Below are positions 1 to 9,374 of a DNA stretch of 64,000 bases, piece after piece (within the stretch, counting starts at the first letter, position 1; every line of letters starts with the position of its first letter). Below the pieces are notes generated by a model that was given only the letters and a program-made list of their open reading frames with translations, ran no database searches and was not told the DNA's origin. The position numbers and the translations under genes were made by a program. Source of the stretch: Aradus depressus (Eukaryota > Arthropoda > Insecta > Hemiptera > Aradidae); assembly GCA_963662175.1 (NCBI GenBank), contig OY759217.1:48398108-48462107 (forward strand), given 5' to 3'.

Positions 1-119
1 ACCGTTAGTCGCCATCTACACGCAATCATCAGCAATCTGCCAAGAGGGTAGAAACTTGCAAAAATCTTTTAAAAAACCCTTCTCATATGAAATGTTACCG
101 GAGGATTGTCACGTTTCAT

Positions 120-395
120 GAAATATAGGGCTTTGAACTTACATATTAAATTTCGTGTCAAAGCCTCCATCCTAACTCCCTTTACCTTCGTCCTTAGAGA
201 GTTCTGGATACACATATATAATTTCGTGTCGATACATTCATTCTATCGTAAGTTTTTTTTTTTTTTTTTCCATTTTTGAATCAGGAGGTTGGAGAACATA
301 AAACTTTCTTGAAAACTCCGCTTCGATTTTTTGACCGATTACATAACTACTATACTTCGTATAGCTGCAGAAGTAAATACGACTCTCTAGGTGTC
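120..395 (-). repeat. TTCCCC element, partial copy
   Basis: Minus-oriented piece of the commonest repeat in the window. It shows the family landmarks in order: the 'AATTTCGTGTCGATACATTC' block, a poly-T stretch, the 'ATCAGGAGGT' block, and a decayed terminal hairpin ending at 'TATACTTCGTATAGCTG' near 360-390. In better copies the element begins with a hairpin whose arms are ACTTCCCC and GGGGAAGT. It then carries one or more ~126-150 bp monomers ('AATAACTGCCGATGTAATGA' to 'CAAATCGGCC') and ends at 'CGTGCTGGGGAAGTAC', usually followed by GGTGATTCACCGACGAC. No protein is encoded; short ORFs across it are chance. Confidence 0.75.
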
Positions 396-439
396 TGTTT
401 GTGTGCGCGACAACTCGCCATAGAATGAACATATCGACT

Positions 440-765
440 CGAAAGTTAATTCCTGTATCCAGAACCTTCTAAGACGAGACCTATTGATTTTCAGCCAAAT
501 AGGCCAAGTGGAAAAGGGATAAGGGGGAGGCTTAACGTAACAACTCTATTAACTGTCGTTATAGCGACACATATTAATTTTCCGCGAAATCGAATGAAGG
601 GATCCGAGGAATGGAAAAACTCTGATAACTGCCGATGTAATGAATGTATTGACACAAAATTTAGTATGATGATTCAGAAGCCCCTATGCAACTCAACTAT
701 TGATTTTCAGGTTTTGGATGGAGAGCGGACACTTATTTGATTACCAAAGTCAAGCTGGGGAAGTA
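440..765 (+). repeat. TTCCCC element, partial copy
   Basis: Plus-oriented copy lacking the 5' hairpin. It contains two monomers ('CTATTGATTTTCAGCCAAAT', then 'AACTGCCGATGTAATGAATG') and the 3' end 'CTGGGGAAGTACA' at about 757. It lies tail to tail with the minus copy just upstream. Confidence 0.7.
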
Positions 766-769
766 CAAG

Positions 770-1080
770 GATAAAGCAGGAATGAAGCCATACACCTGCC
801 TATGTTCATCCTGAGTTCGCCAGACCTCAAAACAAGGTTAGTTGCTAATGTTGTTGTTGAGAAAAGTTTTCAATTCTAAACCGCCTTGAGAACAACAACA
901 ACACAAAACTAATGAAAACTCACTTGTGTTAATGGCGCAGGAGTGTGGCAACTTGAGTAACTTCTCTGGAGTAGGGTTCTGCATACAGAACCTACCTGCA
1001 CGAGTAGAGATGAGAGGGTTCCCAGTTCGATTCCCTGAGATGCGCATTATTTTACCAATACTCTTTCTCAAACACTTCCA
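770..1080. other. no feature recognised
   Basis: The short minus-strand ORF at 838-1071 has no recognisable domain and no splice context that convinces me. The stretch is a little richer in G+C than its surroundings. I assign no function. Confidence 0.4.
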
Positions 1081-1081
1081 C

Positions 1082-1200
1082 TATACGAAATAGAGGGGAA
1101 TTTATACAATCGGTCAAGAATTCGATGTTGAATTTTCAACTGAATTTCATTTTTTCCGGCCCTCTGATTCCAAAAATGAAAAACAATATCCCCAGCGCGA
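1082..1200 (+). repeat. TTCCCC element, 5' fragment
   Basis: Contains the right half of the terminal hairpin ('TATACGAAATAGAGGGGAA'), then 'TCAACTGAATTTCAT' and 'CCCTCTGATTCCAAAAATGA'. It jumps directly to an inverted 3' terminus ('CCCCAGCGCGAATTAATC'), so it is an internally deleted or recombined copy. Confidence 0.65.
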
Positions 1201-1469
1201 ATTAATCTATTAATTAAAGAAATAGATAATTAAAATACACAATTTCTTTGTCAAACTTCACTATATTCTTAAATACTCAACTAGTTTCGCCGTGTTAAGG
1301 CATTATCAAGAGTCACTTATAAATTGACAGAAATGATTGACAGGATAGGAGGTACAGTTATGGAGGGGGTTTTTAGGTAGTGACGGGGAATCTCTTGCTT
1401 TTCTTACTCAATACATTCTATCTAATAAACAGATATTTACAAGATAATAATAAATATAAAATAAAAAAG

Positions 1470-1497
1470 AAAATATATATATATATATATATATATA
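1470..1497. repeat. (AT)n microsatellite
   Basis: Uninterrupted AT dinucleotide tract of about 12 units in an A-rich region. No gene is attached to it. Confidence 0.85.
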
Positions 1498-1652
1498 AAA
1501 TCTAATAAAGTGAAGTTAACAGTAGAGTGTTGGTATATTTATAGGTAGAACTCTAGAATTATATAAATGTAAAATAGAATCTAAAGTGAATAATACCAAA
1601 TAAATAGAATTTAAAGGCAATTAAAACATCAAATGAAAATTATAGAATTCTC

Positions 1653-1912
1653 AGAGGGCGCCAGTGGCTCAGTGGTATGCGTGCTTGACTTCTGAGCTCA
1701 AGAACGTGGGTTCGAACCCCACCGAGGTCCTTAGTTTATTTTATCTGGGAGGTAAAATAAACTTAAGCACGCTGTCCTTCGGATGGGACGTTAAGCGATG
1801 GTCCCGAGCCTGTACGATGTCAGGTACTCCTTAAAGACCCCTACCCTAAGTGAATGAAAATTTAGGGTAGGCAAAATTTAGGACTCCCACAGTCATAAAA
1901 CCTAACCTAACC
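1653..1912 (+). mobile_element. tRNA-derived SINE (family 1) with target duplication
   Basis: Starts with a tRNA-like head: an A-box-like 'GGCTCAGTGGTATGCG' and a B-box-like 'GGGTTCGAACCCC' at about 1709. The SINE body follows ('GGATGGGACGTTAAGCGATG', 'CCTGTACGATGTCAGGTACT', 'TTAGGGTAGGCAAAATTTAG'), then a tail of CCTAA pentamers. It is flanked by a 12-bp perfect direct repeat TATAGAATTCTC (1641-1652 and 1913-1924), which proves retrotransposition. About 90 bp of the usual body between 'CCCACAG' and 'AGTCATAAAACC' is missing, at a short AGT repeat. Confidence 0.9.
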
Positions 1913-1954
1913 TATAGAATTCTCTAATTATTAATTAAAATTAATTAAGCTTTG

Positions 1955-2300
1955 GTTGAAAATCAATAGGTGTGTTATTCTTTTCATATTGAATCAGGGG
2001 TTTAAGAAACATGAAATTTTGATAAATATTCGAATTTCTGCCAGATTATATAACTTCCCGTATATCTGGAAAAGTAAAAAGTCCTGTGTTTGTGTGTGTG
2101 TGTCTGTCTGTGTGTGTGTCTGTGAACAGGATTACTCCCAATGCAACGAATATATTGCCATGAAATTTTATATGTGATACCACAAGCACACCTATTGATT
2201 TCCAAAGGAAGGGGAGAGATTGGGTAAGGGGCTTAACACAAAATCTCCAATAACTGCTGTCATGAATAAATTGATACGAAATTGTATATGTAAATGCAAA
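1955..2300. repeat. TTCCCC element, composite of two orientations
   Basis: A minus-oriented half runs up to a decayed hairpin ('AACTTCCCGTATATCTGGAA', about 2055) and adjoins a plus-oriented half ('ACTCCCAATGCAACGAAT', 'CACCTATTGATTTCC', 'GGCTTAACACAAAATCTC'). A GT/GTCT-rich tract at 2087-2124 sits where the family normally has TGTCTGTCTGTGTG. The ORFs here on both strands follow from the dinucleotide tract. Confidence 0.65.
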
Positions 2301-2580
2301 AAAACACATCAAGAAAACTACTTTTAAACACAAAACAGTCAGCAAAAGGTTATTTTGAATCAAAACTCAATTTAAAATAACAATCTCCTCCCTTCCCTTT
2401 CAAATTCATTTCAAACTGGCATTACTAGGTAAAAGAAAGTCACTTTCAGTATTACGCTGATTCCAGCACATTACTTTCATATACCCAGTATCGCTAGTTA
2501 GAAATGAATTTGAGAGGGGGGCCGTGGAAGGAAAGTTATGTAGAAATCAGTGGTAGTTATAAGAAAGTCCACATCACATA
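2300..2580. repeat. foldback repeat copy (family C)
   Basis: Contains both arms of a foldback repeat: 'TTCATTTCAAACTGGCATTA' near 2407 and its approximate complement near 2490-2510 ('GTATCGCTAGTTAGAAATGA'), with 'TTATAAGAAAGTCC' at the right end. Family C copies also occur at 23300, 33195, 56425, 57040 and 59570. The left edge (2300-2370, 'AAAACTACTTTTAAACAC') recurs near 55770. Confidence 0.55.
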
Positions 2581-2589
2581 TATTTTAAT

Positions 2590-3130
2590 ATTTACTTTAT
2601 TTTTATCTTTTTAATAAAAAAAAAAACTTGTGTTAAACCAATACAGAAACTTTATCAATAAATATATTTCACACTATAATGCAATCTCCAATAAAATAAT
2701 TAATTTAAGTATTGATGACGATGACAATGAAAAAAGTCAATAATATATTTATTATCGTAACTAATAGTTAAAAAAAAAAAAAAAAAACAGTTTTATTATG
2801 ATTTGCCCTCTCTATATATTTCAATATATCACATTTCACAACAGTTGGTATTTTTCTTTTCTTTACTTGGGTCCATATTTATAATTTATAATTTTGTATC
2901 TTCCAAAATATATTTTTTGTTTAATTAAGTTTGTTATATTTTCTATTTAAATTATAATTTGTATTGATATATAAACTTTTGTATATTATGTTACATACAT
3001 ATATATAAAATGTATTACATTTATGTGTCAACTAGTAAGGTCAACCCTTGATATGAGTTTTGTATCTCTATATGCAATAAAGTTTCATTTAATTTAATTT
3101 CTTTTTTTAATAAAAAATATGGTTAATAAA
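2590..3130. other. AT-rich intergenic or intronic DNA, nothing recognised
   Basis: Very A+T-rich, with poly-A runs at 2617 and 2770. No ORF, repeat family or splice-flanked exon could be supported. Confidence 0.5.
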
Positions 3131-3530
3131 ATATATTTCAAAGTTCGTTGCTTTGCGTTACAATTTAAACATTACTGAAATATTTTTTATAAAAATTTAT
3201 ATAACATTCTTTGGGAAGCTATATAACATTGGTTATATTGGTTCTAGCTAACATTTGAGGACTTACTGGCGATTGGAAATGTAATAAAGAACACTTTATG
3301 GTAAGGACCAATTTTAGGCCCCGAAGTAAAGTGGTCTTAAGTTTCGTCAAATTTCGTCCAAAATCTAATGAAATCTAAGTTTTCACATCAGTAACATCTT
3401 CATTTCAAATTTCATTGCTACAATAGTTTGTGAATTATTGTCAGAACAATCGTTCCTGCTCACCAAGTTGCATTCACACACACATACAGACAGACCGACA
3501 TTATCACAAAAGTGAAAACTTGAAACGTGA
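3130..3530 (+). repeat. dispersed repeat family B
   Basis: Shares blocks with copies near 24900, 32390, 54500, 56600 and 57820: 'CGTTGCTTTGCGTTACAATT', 'CCCCGAAGTAAAGT', 'TTCATTTCAAATTTCATTGC', and an 'ACATACAGACAGACCGACAT' block followed by 'AAAGTGAAAACTTGAAACG'. There is no coding potential. Class unknown. Confidence 0.55.
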
Positions 3531-3643
3531 AAACCCCCGTTAAAAACAAGATTTCGGATTTTCGCACAATTACAATACTTAACAATATTAAAGATATAAA
3601 ATGGAAGATGTCCCTGATCATTCTAGATCAACATCAAATACAT

Positions 3644-3974
3644 ACGAGGGCGCCGGTAGCTCAGTGGTATGCGTGCTTGTCTTTTGAGCTCAAGATCGTG
3701 GGTTCGAAACCCGACCGAGGCCCTGGGAGGTAAAATAAACTTAAGCACGCCGTCCTTCGGATGGGACGTTGAGCGATGGTCCGGAGCCTGTACGATGTCA
3801 GGTACTCGTTAAAGACCCTTACCCTAGGTGAATAAAAATTTAGGGTTGGCAAAATTTAGGACTCCCACAGCAGAGTCGGGCTCATGTCCATCAGAGTGAC
3901 GAAAGAGCGCTCTGGTAGTAGGTGATATAACCTCGTAGTTAAAGCCCGAGCATGAGTCATAAAACCTAACCTGA
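3644..3974 (+). mobile_element. tRNA-derived SINE (family 1) with target duplication
   Basis: Near full-length copy with the head 'GGTAGCTCAGTGGTATGCG', B box 'GGGTTCGAAACCC', the ATGTCAGGTACTCG block, the 'AAAGAGCGCTCTGGTAGTAG' block and the 'GGGCATGAGTCATAAAACC' end. It is flanked by the direct repeat CAAATACAT (3635-3643 and 3975-3983). A ~20-bp block after the B box ('TTAGTTTATTTTATCT') is deleted. Confidence 0.88.
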
Positions 3975-4184
3975 CAAATACATGACATAACATCGTAACA
4001 ATACTATTCATGAAAACAATCGAGGCCCTCAATAGGAAAATATATGTTCGAGAACATTGGAGCAATTAACTGGAAACAACACCTGATGAAGGGCATACAG
4101 ATACCGGATAATGTATGTATGATAAGTGGACGATTAGGGGGGCTTTTTGGCGGGGGGGAGGACGATAATACATGGGTAAGGGGA

Positions 4185-4203
4185 GGGGGGGGGGGGGGGG
4201 GGG
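4185..4203 (+). repeat. poly-G tract (19 bp)
   Basis: Uninterrupted run of 19 G, preceded by other G-rich patches (4137-4160). It causes the glycine/proline-rich ORFs on both strands at 4004-4313, which I do not regard as genes. Confidence 0.9.
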
Positions 4204-4676
4204 AAGTGCCCCATAAATTTAGAGGGCTTGGGACTGACGCTAATGCTAGAGCCATTGTTAGATCAACTCAGTGTAGGAGGGCACCCCTCCCAACAAAGTT
4301 TACCAATCCCTAGCCAATCTCTCAGCCAGGTTCGTGGGGTCCGGAAAATATGCGGCCAACTATTCTCTTTTGTTGGTTTCACCCATGAGCAGTCTCCGCC
4401 ATACAAAAGCCAACTCGGAGTTAGATTATTAAACTCAAGTTGAATATAAAATACCTTCTAATACATCCTTCTCTAAGGAGAAGCTGAATAAGAAAAGTTT
4501 AATAAATGATCAAGGAAGCAAACAGACGCCTGGACATTAACGATCCGCTTTAAGGTCACCCCTTGTCCTCAGCAATTTTAAGGTCTTTCTTACCAGAAGA
4601 GGAAGAGCAAATTGAAATTAAATGAGAATTTACTTAGTCCAGCTTCTACCAATCTTTACCTCAAAATTAAAACATA

Positions 4677-4900
4677 AGTCAACATATTTTTTCAACCCCC
4701 TGATTCTGAAAATGAAAAACAATTTCTGTCTGTCAGTTAGTGTTCAAGTATACGATAACTCCCGATAGAATAAAATATCGACACAAAATTTTGTACGAGG
4801 TTTCTGAAGCTGAAGCCCCTAACTATTGATTTTTAGCACAAACTGGTTTTGTAGAGAAAATGGACATCTTAATTAATTCGTGTTGGGGAAGTACATAGCT
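4677..4900 (+). repeat. TTCCCC element, short copy
   Basis: Shows 'CCCTGATTCTGAAAATGAAA', 'ACGATAACTCCCGATAGAAT', 'CTATTGATTTTTAGCACAAA' and the end 'TTCGTGTTGGGGAAGTACAT'. It is followed within 15 bp by the next copy's hairpin, so the two are in direct tandem. Confidence 0.75.
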
Positions 4901-4904
4901 GATG

Positions 4905-5790
4905 TATCACACAACTTCCCCAGTTATAACAACTAGGGGTAATGTTGTAAAGAATTTATAGAACGTCGTTGTCACCAGAATTTCATGATTTCCCTCCTCA
5001 TCTCAAAAATGTGGAAATAACTGCCGATAGAATAAATGTATCGACATGAAATTTTTTATGCATATTCAGAACACTATAAGGACGACACCTATTGATTTTT
5101 CAGCTAAATCGGCCTAATAAGGGATGAGGAGGATTAGAAGAGGGGGGCGCTTAACCCAAAAAATCGAATAACTATCGATGAAATGTGTGTATCGAAACGA
5201 TATTCAGTATGAGTATTCAGAACTCTATAAGAACGACACCCATTGATTTTTCAGCTAAATCGGCCTAATAAGGGATGAGGATTAGAAGAGGGGGGCGCTA
5301 AACCCAAAAAATCTAATAACTATCTATGAAATGTATGTATCGATATGATATTCAGTATGTGTATTCAGAACTCCATAAGAACGACATCTATTGATTTTTC
5401 AGCTAAATCGGCCTAATAAGGGATGAGGAGGTTTAGAAGAGGAGGGCGCTTAACCCAAAAATCTAATAACTATCGATGAAATGTATATATCGATACATTA
5501 TTTAGTAAGTGTAACCAGAACTCCATAAGAACGACCCATATACATTTTCAGGTTATTCAGTCAAAAGGAAGAAGGGTCTTAACACAAAAAATGTAATAAA
5601 TGCCGATGTAATGAATGTATCACCATGAAATTTAGAATGTGGATTCAGAAGTTTCTGTGTAAGTCAACTAACTATTGATTTTTAGGGACAACGATCGATT
5701 GTTTTTAGGGGGACAGCGAGACTTTAGTTAATTAATTCGTGCTGGAGAAGTAGATGATTCACCGACAATTTTTTATTTTTCATTCTTTTT
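4905..5790 (+). repeat. TTCCCC element, long copy with three tandem monomers
   Basis: One of the longest copies. It starts with a degenerate hairpin ('ACTTCCCCAGTTATAACA') and ends with 'TTCGTGCTGGAGAAGTAGA' plus 'GATTCACCGACAA'. The interior holds three near-identical tandem monomers, each with 'TTGATTTTTCAGCTAAATCG' (starting 5092, 5243 and 5391; spacing 151 and 148 bp), followed by a diverged fourth. Monomers 1 to 3 differ by a few bases and small indels. Confidence 0.8.
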
Positions 5791-5799
5791 ATTTAAAAT

Positions 5800-6240
5800 A
5801 GATATGATTAGATATTTTTTGTATCAAACCAAATAAATACGATCCTGTCAACCTGAATTGTGGTGAAGAAATTGATGTTTTAAAAAATTGTGGGTAAGGT
5901 ACTTTAAAGTTGTTTTTTTGAACAAAATAGGTAAAATCCCTTTATGAAATATTCGGTAGCCGGCAGCACAAATCCCCCGCTCGAAGCCCTTCATCCCCTC
6001 AAATCCTTCCTGAAATCCCTTTCTCCTTCCTTCCTCTCTCTAACGACAGCCAACAAAAATGGAGCTGAGAATTTTCAAATTGAAATCAAATGAGAGTCAT
6101 TCCCCGTCAAATTATATAGGCAAAAAACAATCAACTCCTCAAATTTAGATGATGTTTGGTTTAAGGTCAATGAAAAAATACAGAAAAAAAAAAAAATAAA
6201 AAAATAAAAAAAAAAAAAAACCGTCAGTGAATCTCCGGCA
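5800..6240. other. unassigned sequence with an A-rich tract
   Basis: Contains a C-rich patch (5975-6040) and an A-rich homopolymer-like tract at about 6182-6220. No gene or known repeat family is recognised. Confidence 0.4.
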
Positions 6241-6243
6241 TTG

Positions 6244-6534
6244 TACTTCACCAGCACTAATTAATTATGTAAGTTTTCTCTCTTCCTCTGTTACTAATTT
6301 ATCGTTTTGGTGTTAAAAATCAATGGGAGTCTTACTCAGGAATTTCGTCTGATACATTCGTAGTAATCAGGATTTTTGAGTTGAGTCCTCTTCAGTAATT
6401 GGTTTTTATTTTTTATAGTTCACCCCCACCCCCTTCCCTTATCCCCTCGTTCTTTTAACAGATTTGCATGAAAATCAGTTGGTGCCTTTAGGGTTCTGTA
6501 CACATACAAAATGTTGTGTCGATATATTCATTCT
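6244..6534 (-). repeat. TTCCCC element interrupted by a SINE
   Basis: Minus-oriented copy beginning at the 3' terminus ('ACTTCACCAGCACTAATTAA') and running to 'GTGTCGATATATTCATTCTA', where a family-1 SINE follows at 6536. Confidence 0.7.
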
Positions 6535-6535
6535 A

Positions 6536-6841
6536 GAGGGCGCCGGTAGCTCAAGAGTGCTTGTCTACTCAGCTCATGATCTTGGGTTCGAAACCCAGAT
6601 AAAGTCCTAAGGTTTTTTATATAGGAGGTGAATAAACCCTGAGCACGCCATCCTTCGGACGTTAAGCGATGCTCCCGAGCCTGTACGATGTCAGGTACTC
6701 TGGGTGAATAAACCTGGGTTGGCAACATTTAGGACTCCCACTAAGTCGGTCTTGTCCATCAGAATTTTGAATGTCTACCAAAGCGATGAAAGAGGCGATA
6801 TGACCTCTTAGTGAAGTATGGGCATGAGTCACAAAAAAATA
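6536..6841 (+). mobile_element. tRNA-derived SINE (family 1), diverged
   Basis: Head 'GAGGGCGCCGGTAGCTCA' and B box 'GGGTTCGAAACCC' are intact. Body blocks GAGCCTGTACGATGTCAGG and AGGCGATATGACCTC are present with small deletions. The end is 'GGGCATGAGTCAC'. The A-box region has lost about 8 bp. Confidence 0.85.
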
Positions 6842-6994
6842 AGTTGTGGTATCCGGTTTCACACACAGACAGAAGGAAATACAGACTTAAAGGATGCCAT
6901 AGGCCAATGCGAGCCGAGTGCATAGAGAGTCTTGGATGCCGCAGGGGGCAGTACTTAATGATAAGTAAAAAAGTAATAAGTATATAGTACTGAC

Positions 6995-7292
6995 CGCTGC
7001 CGGGTACGTATATGTTGAGATGGAGACAGTCCTCGCTCTGATTGAAGAGAAGTGGCGCAAGCCGTTTGAGAAAGGCATACCTGGCCCGTGGCATTGTCTG
7101 AAGAGCGGCAGTTCGGTTGGCCAACTCGGGAAGTGCCTGAGGACAGACGGGCGGAGCACTGTCCGCCAACTTGGTCCCGGTCCAGGGGCGCGCAGCTCTG
7201 GGCACTGTCCACCTTCCACCGGCCTCGCCGTAGCGCACTCCCAGGAACACCTCCACAGGCTCCAGTCGGCCCGAGCTCAGCTCCTGGATTAT
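6995..7292 (-). CDS. internal exon of a neuroligin-type (carboxylesterase-like) protein
   Basis: Seen: a 298-bp G+C-rich island in AT-rich DNA whose minus strand stays open and reads through 'LEPVEVFLGVRYG', a central 'VCPQALPELANRT' and 'NQSEDCLHLNIYVPG'. A 3' splice site lies upstream (TTTCCAG, then exon) and a GTCAGT donor follows GGCAGCG. Known: LEPVE-FLG-YA and NQSEDCLYLNIYVP are hallmarks of the N-terminal part of neuroligins, postsynaptic adhesion proteins with a catalytically inactive cholinesterase-like domain; SEDCL is conserved through the carboxylesterase family. Inferred: one coding exon of a neuroligin-like gene transcribed right to left. No neighbouring exon could be found in the window, so the introns exceed about 6.9 kb downstream unless the exon is an isolated duplicate. 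The usual proline-rich loop after the first glycine-tyrosine is altered (GEAGGRWTVP). A second possible acceptor lies 9 bp inside the exon (AATCCAG, then GAG). The long plus-strand ORFs over it are shadows. Confidence 0.8.
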
Positions 7293-7439
7293 CTGGAAAT
7301 ATTATCAACAAATATATATTTATAAGAGCGATCTAAACTAAAAAAAAAAATACAATGTGAAGTTAAAAAAAACCCTGCAAAACACATTAATAATAAACTT
7401 TTTATTATTGTTAATGATTAGTAGAGTCGACAGTATCTA

Positions 7440-7885
7440 TTCAATGTAGATTGAAATCGAGGTTCTGTCGTGTAAAAGAAAATGCAAACTTTGGCCAACG
7501 TTTCGAAAACTCACTACACAAACTCACAACACCTTCACCACACAAATCCACTCAAGTCATTATAAGGTAATTTTTATTTTTTAGTTATTTAGAGATATAT
7601 ATATATTGTTTTATATAGTTTATTAATACTTGAAAAAGTTGTATTTATTTTTATTATTTATTTATTTATTATTATTATTATTATTTTTCTCTCTTTCATT
7701 TATGTTAAAAAATTGTTTCCATCTCTTTTTCAAATTATTATAAAGTATCTGTGTATTTCATTGTCCATAATGTCTAATTTGTTTGTTTATATTCTGTAGG
7801 CCCTGAAGAAAAAAATAAATAGTTTTCGAAACGTCGGCCAAATTTTGCATTTTCTTTTACACAACAGAACCTCGATTTCCTTTTA
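7440..7885 (+). repeat. Penelope-like terminal repeat with inverted arms, an intron and a hammerhead-like core
   Basis: Two ~57-bp arms are inverted copies of each other (7453-7510 and 7822-7878), meeting at 'GAGGTTCTGTCGTGTAAAAG' and its complement. Between them lie 'CACACAAATCCACTCAAGTC', a 233-bp GT...AG segment (7567-7799), and 'GGCCCTGAAGA'. The core CTGAAGA (7803-7809), an A/T hairpin, GAAAC (7828-7832), then GTC, with GGCC on both sides (7799-7802, 7836-7839), fits a hammerhead ribozyme layout. A related copy at 15365-15485 lacks the intron. Attribution to Penelope-like elements is inference from the motif and from the GIY-YIG fragment at 22608. Confidence 0.55.
7567..7799 (+). other. 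putative spliceosomal intron inside a repeat
   Basis: Begins GTAATTTT after ATAAG and ends TTCTGTAG before GCCCTG. It is very T-rich, as insect introns often are. The evidence is comparative: the related sequence at 15399/15400 reads ATAAG directly into GCCCTG, so exactly this segment is absent there. Confidence 0.6.
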
Positions 7886-7944
7886 TTATTGAGTAATCGA
7901 ATCATCAATTAAATTTTTGCTTCATTTTCAGAATCATGATTCAT

Positions 7945-8120
7945 AAGAAGATTTGAGAAGGAGGGCTTATCACAGAAAGTCGAATAACTACCAATGTATC
8001 AACACAAAATTAAGTATGTGGGGTCAGAAGCCCCTATGTAAGTCAACTATTGCTGTTTACCCTAAACGGTCGATTGGCTTTGGAGGGAGAGCGAAAACAT
8101 AATTGATTAATTATTCATGG
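7945..8120 (+). repeat. TTCCCC element, 3' part
   Basis: Contains 'AGAAGCCCCTATGTAAGTCA', 'ACGGTCGATTGGCTTTGGAG' and 'GCGAAAACATAATTGATTAA', the family's 3' region. It is cut at 8115 where a LINE tail begins. Confidence 0.75.
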
Positions 8121-8390
8121 GAGCCTTGGCCTCCTCCAGGAAATGTCCCCATGCAGCTCTGTCCTGGGCCAGTCTCCACCAGCCCACCGCACCAAACCGT
8201 CTTGCATCTCTGTTCACGGTCTCCAGCCATCTTCTTCTGGGTCGTCCTATTCTTCTCCTACCCTCCGGTGTCACATTCATCAGTTTCCTTGGTATAAGGT
8301 CCTCGTCCATCCGTCTTATGTGTCTAGCCCAACGGAGTCTGACAACTCTAATCCAGTGCGACAATTTTGACTCGGTATAAACATTCTTCT
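8107..8390 (-). mobile_element. non-LTR retrotransposon, C-terminal tail of the reverse transcriptase ORF
   Basis: The minus strand reads 'RLRWARHIRRMDED', then 'RRRIGRPRRRWLETV', then 'WRLAQDRAAWG', ending at a stop near 8107. The order RLRWAGH-RM, GRP-RW-D-V, WR-A-DR-W is typical of the extreme C terminus of RTE/CR1-related endonuclease-reverse transcriptases. Only the last ~95 residues remain; there is no catalytic domain, so it is a dead 5'-truncated copy. Confidence 0.75.
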
Positions 8391-8399
8391 TCATAAACA

Positions 8400-8780
8400 T
8401 TCACGTTTATCATCAAAAATAGTCTTTATTAAGTGTCTGAATGCAGATTGTGTCAATATTTTTTATGGGACTCGTAAAAGGTTTTGTGCTCACAATGAGA
8501 CGAACCATTATGGCCGCAATTTTCCAGAAGTGATCAAAATTCCCGTAAAATATGTAATTGTCAATTCTCCGTCTCTGTGTGGGATGAACATTCTCAAACA
8601 AATACGTCCTAATTTCCGAATTATGGCAGTAGTCTTGATGGTTAGTATTCACCGTAACAAAGGGGCCCAGTCAAATTGTTTCCTTGTCCCCATCACTATT
8701 GTTTCGTCTTCCAGCTGTCTTCGTTAATCTTTAGTCTGATTGGTCTTTTGTCTATAGCGCTTATTCTTTTAATTGTTCTT
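8400..8780. other. unassigned sequence
   Basis: ORFs on both strands (8413-8652 minus, 8530-8727 plus) show no domain. I see no repeat family and no splice-flanked exon. Confidence 0.35.
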
Positions 8781-8785
8781 CTTTT

Positions 8786-9092
8786 ACTTCCCCTGCGTGA
8801 AGTATAGGGGAAGTTATGTAATCGATCCAAAATTACAGATTTTTCAACGACGACACCTATTGTTTTTCAGCCAAATGGACCAAAGAAAAGAGGGCGATTA
8901 GGAGAGAGGCTTAACATAAAAACTCTAATAAATGCCGATAGAATGGATGAATCGACACAAAATTTAGTAGGAGGATTCAGGAGCCCCTACATAAGTCAAC
9001 TGTTGACTATTAGCGCAAACGGTCGACTGGTTTTTGGAAGCGAAAAGTTAAATGATTAATTCGTTCTGGGGAAGTACATTGCCAGTGATTAA
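8786..9092 (+). repeat. TTCCCC element, compact copy with both ends
   Basis: Compact reference copy of ~307 bp. The terminal hairpin (8786-8814) is ACTTCCCC ... GGGGAAGT, followed by 'TATGTAATCGATCC', one and a half monomers, and the end 'TTCTGGGGAAGTACATTGCC' with AGTGATT. It shows that the element can exist with little more than one monomer. Confidence 0.8.
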
Positions 9093-9094
9093 GT

Positions 9095-9370
9095 TATTAA
9101 AATTTTTGAGTTGAACCCCTCCTACTCTGATTCCCTCTTTTTCTGACCAATTCAACTAAAAATTAGCAGGTGCCTCGTTCTTGGAGAGTTCCGGATTAAG
9201 ATAGAAAATTTCGTGACGGTACATTAATTAGGCCGGCATTTATTGGGGTTTTGAGATTAGAAGCCCCTAATTCCGGCTCCAATTCTCTGTACCCTTCCTA
9301 TCTGTTGGCCGATTTGACTGAAAATCAGTAAGTGTCCTTAGAGGTTCTGGGTCAATACATTCATATAAAT
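9095..9370 (-). repeat. TTCCCC element, internal monomers
   Basis: Two minus-oriented monomers ('TTTTTGAGTTGAACCCCTCC', 'GCCGATTTGACTGAAAATCA'). It abuts the 3' end of the plus copy, giving a tail-to-tail arrangement. No hairpin is present. Confidence 0.65.
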
Positions 9371-9374
9371 TATA

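Noticed and set aside
1680..1730. tRNA gene at SINE heads (here and at about 20 other sites)
   Set aside because: A- and B-box words are present but the arms do not close as a tRNA cloverleaf, and each head is followed by the same 250-bp SINE body. These are tRNA-derived SINEs.
4004..4313. Proline- and glycine-rich ORFs
   Set aside because: Created by the poly-G tract at 4185-4203 and adjacent G-rich patches.
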